Assembly (NCBI GenBank): GCA_022661535.1
Contig: JAKULF010000002.1
Coordinates: forward strand, 620,001-684,000
Origin: Eutypa lata
Taxonomy: Eukaryota; Ascomycota; Sordariomycetes; Xylariales; Diatrypaceae
DNA length: 64,000 bases
Direction: 5' to 3'
Numbering within the stretch: the stretch's first letter is position 1; every line of letters begins with the position of its first letter. Made by a program: the position numbers and the translations under genes. Below are positions 46,490 to 57,521 of this stretch, in pieces. Below the pieces are notes generated by a model, which made no database searches, was not told the origin of the DNA, and worked only from the letters and a program-made list of their open reading frames with translations.

Positions 46490-49400
46490 CTATCTTTTAG
46501 CGAAACAACACATGAGTCCCGTTTTACCAATAAACCAGAGGAAGCCCAAGAACCGTACCAGTGAGAGAACAGCCTGGACCATGTTAGCTGAGTCCGAGAG
46601 GGACGGAAGGGGGTGCACGACGAACTGTAGCATAAAGAAGAAACCGGAAATATTGAGGAGTCCGGCTGGTAGAAGCTTCCTGTATGCAAGCAGTCATGTT
46701 AGCACAGAACTAGCATATAATAGGTTAGGGGGGTACGCACCGGAACGCCCAATGTCGCAAAATCATCGCTAGTGACGAAGATGACCAGCACCATGTTGGA
46801 TATTATCCAAGAGATCACGAGACGGGTCCTGAAAGACTTGTACGAGTCCTCCAAGTCCTTCGTCTCCGTCGTCACCTCTTCTTCCACGGGAGCGAGCGCT
46901 CGATACACGGTCTTCTTGAACCGGTTGTCGATGTCATCTTGGTCCCTCTCGATTTCCTCGATGACGTCGGCGTCTTTCTCCTTGGTGACGTGAGCAGACG
47001 GCAGAGTCTCGGTTTGGTCCGACCCCTTGGTGCCCCAGGAGACGTCGTGCCAATTGTTAAAGGCATACACCATCAAGATGTTGATGTAGGTCGATGCTAG
47101 TATCAGATATTGCGGGAACGAGTGGAACATGTGCCAGGGGTCTAGGTAGAGGAACGAGGCTACGTAATTGAGCCCGTATATGGTGATGAGGGCAAGCAAG
47201 ATGACGCCTGCCACACCCCCGCTTCCGAACATACTCTGGAAGAATGCTGCGGCCGAGTCGGTGGATATCTGCTCACCGAGGGGTTTCTGTAGCGCGCGGT
47301 AGACCAGGTAGAAGGATAAGACGATAATATACGCCTGTATTAAGCCGAAGGCTACGAAAGACGCGATATATGTGTGTCTCGAGCCTTTGGGCCGATTTCC
47401 AAGAGCTATTCAACCCTCGGAGTTAGTAAAATGTCATTCTTAGTACGTTTCGGGAGCTTGTAGCACTGTCTAGAGTCTAGACACACTAAAATGGTACTGC
47501 CAGAGACCAAGAGCTCTCGAGACAGGCTAAGAAAGGAAATAAAGGACTCCGCAAGAGCTCACCTAGAATAAATTGGACCACGAGAAATGCTAGATAGATG
47601 TACTGGAGTATGATGTTGACAATGGGCGTCGCGGTGTCGCCAAAGGGCCAGCCGTGGTAGTCCGTAGCCTCCACGGGCGTTCCGACGAGGTCCATGATGA
47701 TCTTGGTGGTTAGCCAGTAGGACGCGAGGGAGAACCAACTGAACAGGATGTTGGCGAAGTTGTACAGGAGCTGGATGTGCAGGAAGATCATCCGCACAAA
47801 ACTGTGGCCCGACCGATAGATTCGATTGAAATGGATGAGAGCGTACAGAGACGCCGCGAACGAGCCATTCAACCAACGACGGCGCTGGCTGAGGAATTCG
47901 TCGGGGCCTTCTGGCACGTCGGTTTCCCCCTTCGCTGCTTTGATCTACTTGCATGTTAACGTGTCGTCCATGAACGAGCGAACTCCATTGCTTGAAAGCG
48001 CTGATATGAAATACATAGTAAGAGTTATTATGCATTTTCGGTATAGTATAACGTACTGCGAACAAGTTAGCGAGTGCAACGGAAACGAAAGCCGGAGTAG
48101 GTTCAATAGGACATACCATAAGTCAAGTGCCACTTCTGGCCAGCCTTTGCCACGAGTTCGAAGCAGAGAATGCGGTCTTCGGCGAGGAACATGTTCTTCT
48201 TGAAGATATTCATGTTGTCGATCCCCTTCTTCCCCAGGATCTTCGACAGCGTGTGGTCGCCATGGAAGTACTGCTCCAAAGGCCTCCCCATGATGGCCCT
48301 GAACCTGTAGGCGGAGAAGGCACCCGGCAGGACGGTCACGTACCCAAAGGAGCTCTCCAAGGGCTTGTCGAGGATGTTCGAGATCTTGTACTCGAAGTTC
48401 TGCACGGCGACGATGGGGTTCAGCAGCTTCAGGCCGCGCTTCCCGAGCATGGCGTGGATCTCGCCGCAGGCGCCGCCGAGGTGCTTGTCGTTGTAGAAGC
48501 CCTCCCAGAGGGCCAGCAGCGACCGCGGGCCGGGCTTCGTCCCGGCGTCGATGAGGATGACGACCTCGGGGTTCAGGATGCGGCCGAAGGCGTTAAAGAG
48601 CCAGCGGTGCGAGTTAATCTTCTTGCTGTTCTTCTGCTTTAGGCAGAACATGAGCTGCACGGGCGGCAGGTTCGTGGGGTCGTTGGGGTCGGCGCTGGGC
48701 CGGATAAGCTGCTGGCTCGGCGTTACGGAGAGCTGCGTCGTGAACTCGAAGACGTGCGCGACCGTGTCTCGGCCGTCGATGTCCTTCTTGATGACGCCGT
48801 CCTGGTACACCCCGACGGTCGCGAGCACGTCGAGCACGCTCTTGTCCGCCTTCTCGATGCCGTCGAAGATCAGGCACACCACGATCTTCTCCCACGCGGG
48901 GCCGCTCTTCGTCCAGAAGGTGGACTTCTTGAGCTTCACGATGTCGCGGATGTTCTGCATCACCCCGTGCAGGGTCCTCGCGAAGAGGATCTTGTCCTCG
49001 TTGTAGTAGGTGATGGCGATCATGAGCTCGGTGTGCCGGTTGTACGTCCGCGGGCGCAGGTCGTACCCGTTCATGATGGTGAATTCGTTGGGGTCGCACG
49101 TTGCGGCCGTGTAGCGCATTTTCGAGAACTCCTCGCTGCCCTGGTATTGCGGCTCTACAGCATTCAGAATAGCGGTGGGGACAGGGTAGTCGACGCTGAG
49201 AACGGAACCCTGAATGCCCTTGGCGAGCTTGATCTTCCGGGTGCCACGGCGCTTGAGACCGCCTCCTTCCCCCCCTCCCCCTCCGTTGACATCCTCAATG
49301 GGAGGTTGTTGTCGGTGCGCCCAACTCTCTTCTGGGTCGCTGGGAGTTGAAGGAGGTCGGCCATAGCTCATGCCGTAGCCAAACCCATCGTCAAGGTTGT

Positions 49401-49763
49401 TGTGATCGAACAGATTGTTATCGACGTCATGGGAAATAGATCCCGCAGTGGGGAGCCGATATACCCCTTGAGCGGGGACATCGGTACTGTACGCAGAGGT
49501 GGGAGATACAGGAGAAGTATGGGCACCTAACCTATAAGGGTCGTAACCATGAGAGTCTGGATGGTTTAGTGCGTGTCTCTCCTCGTGGGCCTCATGCTCC
49601 TCGGGTGTGAGGCGGCCCTAAGTAGATAGGTAAGTTAGATGTTTTATTTCTTTTTCTTTGTCAGCATGATAAAACTCCGTGTTCGGCGTACCTCTGTATT
49701 CATAGGGATGTCATGTAGCTCGTATCCTCTAGAATACGGTCGACGACCGTTGGAAGGTTCCAT
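46490..49763 (-). CDS. Chitin synthase, class III-type, 915 aa
   Basis: Six exons: 49763-49692, 49617-48117, 47934-47563, 47405-46741, 46679-46626 and 46573-46490. The N-terminus is cytoplasmic and disordered. The catalytic GT2 domain has [31 protein letters not shown], the EDRIL motif and [19 protein letters not shown]-terminal helices follow, with [17 protein letters not shown] and [17 protein letters not shown]. The end, FLLYAT joined to [19 protein letters not shown], matches class III enzymes (ChsB type) best; class II is the alternative. The enzyme polymerises UDP-GlcNAc into chitin at the plasma membrane, and class III enzymes serve polarised hyphal growth. Intron 47562-47406 is the second introner-like copy. 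At the exon 2/3 junction the expected [10 protein letters not shown] becomes YAKGETD, because only a displaced acceptor keeps the frame. Confidence 0.92.
47406..47562 (-). repeat. Introner-like element copy B (intron 3 of the chitin synthase gene, 157 nt)
   Basis: On the minus strand the intron runs from GTGAGCTCTTGCGG to GTTGAATAG, phase 1, inserted after CTA-G. The 36-nt core lies at 47533-47498 and the second conserved block at 47454-47435. It is the reverse-strand homologue of the transporter intron at 45015-45169, and like it lies sense to its host gene. Confidence 0.85.
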
Positions 49764-52244
49764 CTCGGGGGTTTCCACACTGGAAATTTCTTAGATTATA
49801 CAGAATCGAGGTTTTAGTCGCATGTCGATTTGGGAGCCAAGGAAGGATGGGTTAACGCGGAAGGGTGGAAAGGCGTTTGGTTCCCCGAATGTCCGAAAAG
49901 ATGACGAGAGAGAGAGAGAGAATACAAAAATATGTGAGAGAAGCAAGAATCAAACGGAATTCGGATCGTAACTGAACATAGTACTAACTACAGTCACAGA
50001 ACGAGAAAATCAGATTCAGATCTCTCTTCGTCTGGCCTTCTTCAACACTAGAAAATTTAACCTGACGTTCTCGGAACCTAACTATCTATCTAGATACGTA
50101 GTAGGTAGATCTATTTAAAGAAACACTTGCAAGGGTACTTTTACGTAGATCACCGATCCGAAAAGCAACATCGAGTACTTCGTAGTGGTTTATACTCTTT
50201 TGTTTCGTAATCTCGAGACTAATAAGTACCGACACGTCAACGCTTGGCGATCAGCTGGTTGGGCTATGCTTCCGAAGCTACACATATTAATACGAGAAGA
50301 GAAAAGTGGGCATAGCATGACCAGGTCAGTATATTCCTGATTCGCTCCTAAATTCCCAGTTTGCGGGAATGCTATTGCGGTCGGAAGTGCTATCATTGGC
50401 TGTAGCAGTTGGCTCCCCATCTTGAAACAGTTCGTCATGGAGGGAAGGGATTTAGTGATTCTTATGCACAGCCAGCCGGGAGAGCCGGGTAGCTCGAGTG
50501 TTTTATTTTATTTTACATATGACACCAAGTCTTAGTCAGAACTAATCGGCTCTAAGTTGCTACTGTGCCCCTCGCATGCAAAAAAAAGAGACATTGAAGA
50601 GCATGCATGAGGGTCAGAAAATATGTTAGTCAGGAAGTGCCACAATTCACTGCATGGAATGTCTAATTTAAAACATACGAAATCCCCAACTATGGGGCTA
50701 TGCATCCAATTGCGCGGCGACGGTATCCGTAAATGCCGCCGCTCCGCAATTTCTGTCGTTGAGCGTCGGAGCGGCGGGGCCCATTAAGAGCCGGAAGCCC
50801 GTTACCGTTCTTATCCTTGAACTAACATTTGTCCCGGAGAACTAATACATAAAGCTGAAACTTCCAAGTATACTACTGGTGTCCTGAAATGGATCTTATA
50901 TCCAACTAATATCCTTCAGCTTTGTTTTACTACCTAGGTCAAAATATCATCAATAATGAATGTGTCGTTTCCAGCGTGCTAGAGTATCTTGCATGCTGTT
51001 TAATGGAATATCTCCGCCCCCGTGAAAGGTAGGAATTGTGAACCTCATAATTTATTGCACAGTTGATGGAATTATCATGACAACCGGATTTGTAGATACG
51101 ATACTAATACTGGACAGTGAATATATTGTACTCGCTCTCATCTCCTGGGAATTAATGCTTGAAGTCTAGGACCGATATGCTAAAACACAACGTGCGAATA
51201 CCTCTAGCCCAGGGAGGTATTTGTAGACAGAAAGTTTATATATCTCCTATCATGGGATATTCTTCCTAGGTCTAGTATATAGAGATAAGCTAACTTGAAA
51301 GAGATTGGTTTCGATATAGGTACTTAGATAACTGAACGGGGAATAGGGTCGATTGGAATCTAGTCATAGCTAGATTATAATAGGAAGTACCCAAGTTTTT
51401 GAGGAGATGGCCATGCCCTTTAGAAACGGTTTGGAGCCCAAGGCTGATATAGTTCGACATCAGATAGGTGTTTGGACGACAAATGAGGAAGCTGCCCCAT
51501 CCAATACGAAGATTCACGCCCACCTATCTGACTTTGAGCAAATTGGTGAAGATGTGCTTGAGAAATTTACAAATCCATGCAAGAATACTATGCATCTCGA
51601 ATCAAGTCCCGTCGGTGACATCAGAAGACTGCTCGGTTCATCTTTTCAAGAGGGAGGACTTGTCAACACCCTCGACACTCCAGAGAAGTTAGACAAAAGC
51701 TCAGCTATTCAGATGGTTGATTGAAAGCATCTTGTGATTCGATAACAACCTTAGGTTTTTATTAATGTAGGCCGGTCTACATTATATACCCCTTGTTACC
51801 CCTTTCCCCACTAAAGCTGATCCGTTTCCAAGCATTCACGCAACTTAAATAGATGAGACGCACGCATCATGAGACTTTATAATAGCTGCTGGTCACCTTA
51901 GTTAGTATTCCTCATAATGGATCTGTAAGTGCATTGATCCATATAGCATTCAATTCTACAAGACTCTGCTGGTTAGCTGTGGGATATTGCTGCTAAAATA
52001 ATTGACCCCTTCCGTCATACACATCTACTTACACTGACCTACCTACTTATATACCTTATAGTAATCGTGCATGCTCCAGTAGGATATTTAAAATTTGAAT
52101 GAGCTTCAGACCATAACGCTAAATATAGAATAATCACAGATTATCACCGTCTAAACAAATATGACTAAAATTCGAATTTTTAACGTGTCATTTGATTTAT
52201 TTGGCTACAACGTTGCGCGGCACCTACAACATGCCAATGCACTA
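49764..52244. other. Intergenic region of 2.5 kb, no firm gene
   Basis: This is the upstream region of the chitin synthase gene and the 3' flank of the histidine kinase gene. A GA microsatellite (49,908-49,920) lies about 150 bp upstream of the chitin synthase start. A perfect 11-bp inverted repeat (CCGCCGCTCCG at 50,736-50,746 with its complement at 50,767-50,777) sits in a small GC-rich patch. A 105-codon frame at 51,407-51,724 has no recognisable domain, and I do not call it. Confidence 0.5.
50736..50777. promoter_or_regulatory. GC-rich perfect inverted repeat, 11-bp arms, 20-nt loop
   Basis: CCGCCGCTCCG and CGGAGCGGCGG are perfect complements and contain several CGG/CCG triplets, the half-sites of Zn2Cys6 regulators. 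They lie inside otherwise AT-leaning intergenic DNA. The structure could be an operator or an RNA hairpin; there is no direct evidence for either. Confidence 0.35.
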
Positions 52245-55200
52245 CTACCCCGTAAGTGGAGGACAGAGGCGGTCTATCTGGTCTATGAGCTCCTGAATCC
52301 TATACGGCTTCGTTGTCACCCCGTCCTGCAGTGGTCAGAAGATTTCCGGAATCGTGGAGAAGAAAGGGCACACTTACCATCCCGGACTCGATCGCCACGC
52401 TCACATGCGTGCTACGCACGTTGGCCGTGACGGCGATAATGGGCAAATGGCCGGGGAGCTTTCCCTTCTCCTCTAGGTCTCGGACCTGCTTCGCGAACTC
52501 GAGGCCGTTCATGATGGGCATCTCTATGTCACATAAGACGACGTCAAAGCTAGTCGACGGGCCCTCACATCCAGGCGTAAGACTCGTAACTATTGTGTCC
52601 AAGGCCTCCTTGCCGTGGTTGGTGGCCTTCACGTCGAAGTTGCGGTTCCGGAGCTGTTTGCAGAGGACCTTTTGATTCACGAGATTGTCCTCCACGACGA
52701 GTATACTTCGGTTCGACGTTGGAGATCTCGGCTCGGAAGATCGTCGCAGGTAGATATCGTCCTTATCTTCTGGCAAAGCTACTGGTTCCAAGTTCGCAGT
52801 CAAACTTAGCGTCTCATCAACTTGAATGAGACTTTCCGTGCTGTCAAGCGCATCGGGAGGAGGCTTGGTTTGTCGGCTTCGGACATAGAAAGCAAAAATA
52901 GAGCCAGAGCTAGGGTCACTTGCCATCCCAATCTCACCCCCTAATAATTCTGTAATTTGGCGGGCGATGAATAAACCGAGACCTGATCCGCCGTATTCGA
53001 TATGTGTCTTTGGGGAAACCTGGGCGAAGCGCTTGAAAAGAAGGGCCTTTTCGCTACTTGTTAAGCCTTTTCCCGTGTCCCTGACACTAAGCGATAGGAA
53101 AACGTCATTTTCCTCATCAAAGGGGTTGAGAAAAGCGATAGACGTCGAGGTTGTGCTGGAGTTCTGTGTTGCAGTTGAGGGGCGGCGCTGTGGTACGAAT
53201 TCCACTCCATGTGAACTTGCTGGGGGTCGGTTAGTCGATGCGGATACTGTGATGGTGATTCGTCTGATTTGAGATGGCTTGGTGAACTTGATCGCATTGG
53301 TGACTAAGTTGATAAGGATTTGCATATATCTATTAGGATCGAGGAGAACCCATTCCAGCCCAAGGTGAACAATTGAATCATCTCTAACAAAATCAAGAGT
53401 AATATCCGCCATCCTAAGTTCTGCCTCGAAAATCTTCAAAGATGAGCGGACTAGAGCCATTAGTTGTACGGGAATGGGGGACACGACCAATAGATCCGAG
53501 TCTAGCTTGGACATGGTTAAAACGTCGTTGACGATTGTTGTTTGGTGTTGTACGCAGTATATCACGGTTCGGGCTGCTTCAAGTGCCGCAAGCGTTTGCC
53601 TTTCCAATGCTGCCTTCACCGAGTGGCACATGGATGAAGTTGTGTCTTCGCGCATGGCATCTAGTGAGAGACATGATTTTCTCATTGCTTCAACAACTTC
53701 TTCCCCACAATGAAGAACGGCTGATAAGGGATTTCGAATTTCGTGACTGACCATGTCAATAAATCGTTCCTGTTGGGTTTTGAGCCGAATAGCTTCTTCC
53801 ATCTTGTTTGTAAGGACTTTCGCACTGCAGCATTGGGAATTAGCAATTGCCTCTGTATGTATACCGTAGCGAGGTCTGGGAGTTATTCGGGAGCCCTTGC
53901 TCCCGAACATGACCCTCCCGGTAACTTCAAGCACTGGGGCTAGTTACAAGAGAAGAAAATAATTCCCAAATTCACTTACGCCATTTTATGGGCACTGATG
54001 TCTGTCACCCAGAAGTCCATGTAATCCAGAGTGCCATCTTGCCTGTACTCCGAATAACCCGTCACCAGGATGTAGGAATCGACGGTGATAGCCCCTTCCC
54101 CTTCGGGCATAATGGTATACTTCTTACTTTTCAGTCGAATCTCGCAAGATTCCGGCTTATCGCTATGACACATTTGGGCAAAAAAGTCTTTGGCGTGTTG
54201 GACCTCCTCTTCATGTACAAATTGGAGCCACGGTTGTAGCTCAGTAATATCCTCGTGTGGATCGAGATCGTAGAATTTATACCAGGTTTCGTTGCCATAT
54301 TGCACGTATCCGTCACCGTCGGTCCTAACAATCCCCAACGGGCAATGGTCTGCGAAATTGCGGTATTTGGCTTCTGAAGCCTCGAGTTCCCGCGTGCGTG
54401 TAAGGAGTTGCTGTTCCGTCCACTTGAGCTCGCTAATATCCATGACCAGCACCATCAGACTGTCAACGTCGCCGTATTCGTTTAGGTCTGCATAACAGGC
54501 GCATATACCAGTTCGATTCTCGGAATACATCTCACCCCGCCTGAACGAAGTTTTCGAGCGGATTTGGAACGTCCCCCCTGACTTTTCCCTCAGAACACTA
54601 CTGTGCCATTGCCGGAGTATTTCGACATCTTCAGGGATAATGCCGTCTTCTAACCCAAAGTGCGTCTCTTCCGTGGGATTTAAGCCAGAAAACTGGTACC
54701 AGGCGTCATTGGCGTAACGAATCTGCTGAGTGTGAGTATTAAATGAAAACACTGATAACTCAATATTCTCCATACCTTTCCGTTACTGTCTGTCATAGCA
54801 AGACCGACAAGGGAGCGTTCAGCTAATAGAGTGAACTTCATCTCACTCTTCTGAAATTCCAATGTAGCCCTTCTAGCCGTCTCGGCTCGCCGGCTCATCT
54901 CTTGTGACAACTGCAAATTAGAAACCTGTGGTGCGAGGACATCTGCTACCAGCTTGAGAAATTCCTTATACATTGGGTTGTATCGCCTGTACGGATTGAG
55001 CCCAACTATCAGGAAGGCCGCTACTTGTCCGTCGGTGTTGATCGGTAGAACGACGAACTGCTTGCAAGGTAGGCCATAGCCTTTCCAACTGATTCCCTCA
55101 AGCATGCCACACAGATGGTCTTCGTCTGCATTCACGGCCACCATGGAATTCTGATGAAATGCCTCTAGCATTGACGGCGCAAACCCGTCATGACGTTCCT

Positions 55201-56032
55201 GTATATCCAGATATTCGGGAGCGAGCGCATGTCCCGGGTCTACACCCATGGCTCCTTCCAGGTGGCAATCGTAAGTATTAGGTGATTCGTTGATACCGAT
55301 CTTTTTCTTGACTGAATATAGCAGGGTAAAAGGCAGATCCCTGTCGTCGCGCGCAAGTCCCTCTACTGTAGTCTGCCAAAGCTGAGCGATTGTTGTCGAT
55401 TGTGTGACGTTATGTGCCAATTTCGTCACACAATCGTTTCGTCTCGTCCAAATGACCTCCTTGGTCAAATCTGTCGTGACTGCATAGGACCCTACGACAT
55501 TCCCATTATCATCAATGACTGGTATTAGCTTCCAATCGCAGTAGGTTTCCTCGAGGAAACCATGGCGTTCGATGAGGAGCATCGAGGCAGCACCGGAACG
55601 TGTTTGGCCTACCCTGCGCTGCTCTGACAGTATGTCCTCAAAGACGCCCGCAAAGTTCGGGAAGACATCAGTTGCGTCCAAGCCCAGTATACTAGGGTGC
55701 TTCTGGCCAATCAAAGGCATATACGCCTCATTATACATGATAGAATGGGTTCTCCCCCAGTATAGCACGACTGGGCTGGTATCAACCATCATAAGACGAA
55801 CAATGGTCCGTAGCTCTGTTGGCCAACTGGCCATAGGGCCGAAGCCCGTCTTATCCCAGTCAACATTGCGAATGAGGTGCTGAAAAGGCGATAACGATGG
55901 TGGAGGTGGGTCTCTCGTCCAGTCGAAATTGACCTTTACATCAACTGCAGCTTCGTTGGAAGGCATGAGATGCAGCGGTGCATGATTATTTAAGGGTAAG
56001 GGTGAATAGACGTTGGCGCAATCAGATACCAT
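52245..56032 (-). CDS. Multi-PAS hybrid histidine kinase, 1175 aa
   Basis: Four exons: 56032-54776, 54722-53980, 53824-52378 and 52325-52245. The N-terminus (residues about 35-190) is PAS-like with WPTELRTIVRLMMVDTSPVVLYWG. A GAF-like segment follows (LPFTLLYSVKK...FVVLPINTDGQVAAFLIVGLNP), then two PAS/PAC repeats (IRYANDAWYQFSGLNP and VQYGNETWYKFYDLDP). HisKA has FIDMVSHEIRNPLSAV with the phospho-acceptor His at about 692. HATPase_c has INLVTNAIKF, VRDTGKGL and YGGSGLGLFIARQ. The receiver has VVEDNLVNQKV, the phospho-acceptor Asp at about 1099 (VVLCDIEMP), IAVTANVR, and TTKPYRIQEL in the last exon. It is predicted to be soluble (no membrane helices) and to phosphorylate an Ypd1-type phosphotransfer protein; the input signal is unknown. 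The acceptor of intron 2 was chosen among several in-frame AGs. Confidence 0.88.
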
Positions 56033-57521
56033 GGGAGGTTGTCGGCATCAAGTTATGAATCTTGACACTCTATTCGGAGGGTTTGCTCCGTCGCCTAGGA
56101 TTCAAGTTCTACCGCCGCTAAAGATAACCTTACTGATGACGCCGTAATGGTCGATGCATTCACCATACGCAAACTGTCGGCTAGAACGGGTACATTATTT
56201 GAGTGGATGGATGTTATCAAGGCATGATCATGGAATGTCAGTGAGGCTGGTGAGGGGATGAAAAGCAAAACAGAACAATGTACGTGCACACGCAGCTGTA
56301 TCACGGACCTCTACGCTAAGTTAAGCCTTCACCATCGGGGCCGACCAATCGAGAGCGTTAGCTGCGACGCCATCTACTATGTATGCCTGTCATCTTGCGG
56401 AAGTCTAGTGCCGCACGACAACGCGGCTGGTGGCGGATTGGGTCCATACTAGCTACGATCTGATTGGGTACGTCGACTAGTTAGGTTTGACGCTGTCGCC
56501 TTTGCGAGTAATATGAAATTGTGTGTGGATTTTAGGAACATCAAGATTATGAGCGTTGATTGAGGTTGCATTTTCTAAGCCATGCTGGTCATGCTGGTTC
56601 CGGACCAGTTCGGATTGTATTGTACATAGGTATGCACTACATCCGCTGCACCTGCCGCCAGTGTTGGTGATAGGCACAAACACCACTAGAGCTAAGAAAT
56701 GGGTAGTAGATAGCCGAGATCTATCCACTCCACAGGTGAATTCAACCGGGGGGAGACCCGGTGACAATTAATAACTTTAATATCTTCATCACCACTCACT
56801 ACATACATAAGTATCTACCCTTTCAGCATGCAATAAGACGTGGCAGCGTGGGAATCTTTTAAAGGCCACTTAGTTACCGATCAACCCTCATTGGAATGCT
56901 TGACTTCTTGACATACAGAAAACTAGTCAGTTATAAGAAGGGTAACAAGAGGGAATACATGGCTATGACAAGCTCATTGGCTGCATCCTGACATCCCCTC
57001 TGAACAAACTTTGCATTGGATCACGGGAACGGTAGTTAGTCAGTAATAAGTCAAAACCTCGGAAATAAGACAATGGGCGCTCTTAGCGACGCTGTTCAGC
57101 CCGATGTAGCAAGTAAAATCACAATCCTCATATCGTAACATAGCTTTGACGGATTTTTGAGAATAGGGACAATTCCACATTAGCCATTGTTCTAAAGCAA
57201 CATTGTCAACCCTTTATGAAGTCCGGCTAGATAACCAATTGTAATCTTCTTATAGTAAGTTATTACTGCGGGGGTTCCGACTTCCAGCACCTGGATCTGT
57301 CATAGATAAGAGGTCGCTTAGGCATCAACCGGCAAGTCCCGAGGGCATTTTTCTTTTTCTTGTAGAGATTAAAATTTGCCATCGTTACCCAAATAAATAT
57401 TTACACGATAGATTCACCGATCCTTTCTTTTCCACTCAGTCTATCTATTACCTACTCGTTAACATAGGTACCTACTTAAGCGGCCAAACCCCTCCTGAGC
57501 GGAGCGCCGATACTCAAAATA
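56033..57521. promoter_or_regulatory. Divergent intergenic region between histidine kinase and MOSC-reductase fusion
   Basis: This 1.5-kb stretch separates two divergent start codons. A TACCTACTCG...CATAGGTACCTACTT cluster lies at 57,450-57,477, about 45 bp upstream of the MOSC gene start. No gene is supported. Confidence 0.5.

Noticed and set aside
48127..49350. Plus-strand frames opposite the chitin synthase
   Set aside because: They are antisense shadows. The minus strand carries EDRIL and QRRRW in frame.
51407..51724. 105-codon frame in the chitin synthase / histidine kinase gap
   Set aside because: It overlaps a similar-size frame on the other strand and shows no domain. It cannot be told from chance.
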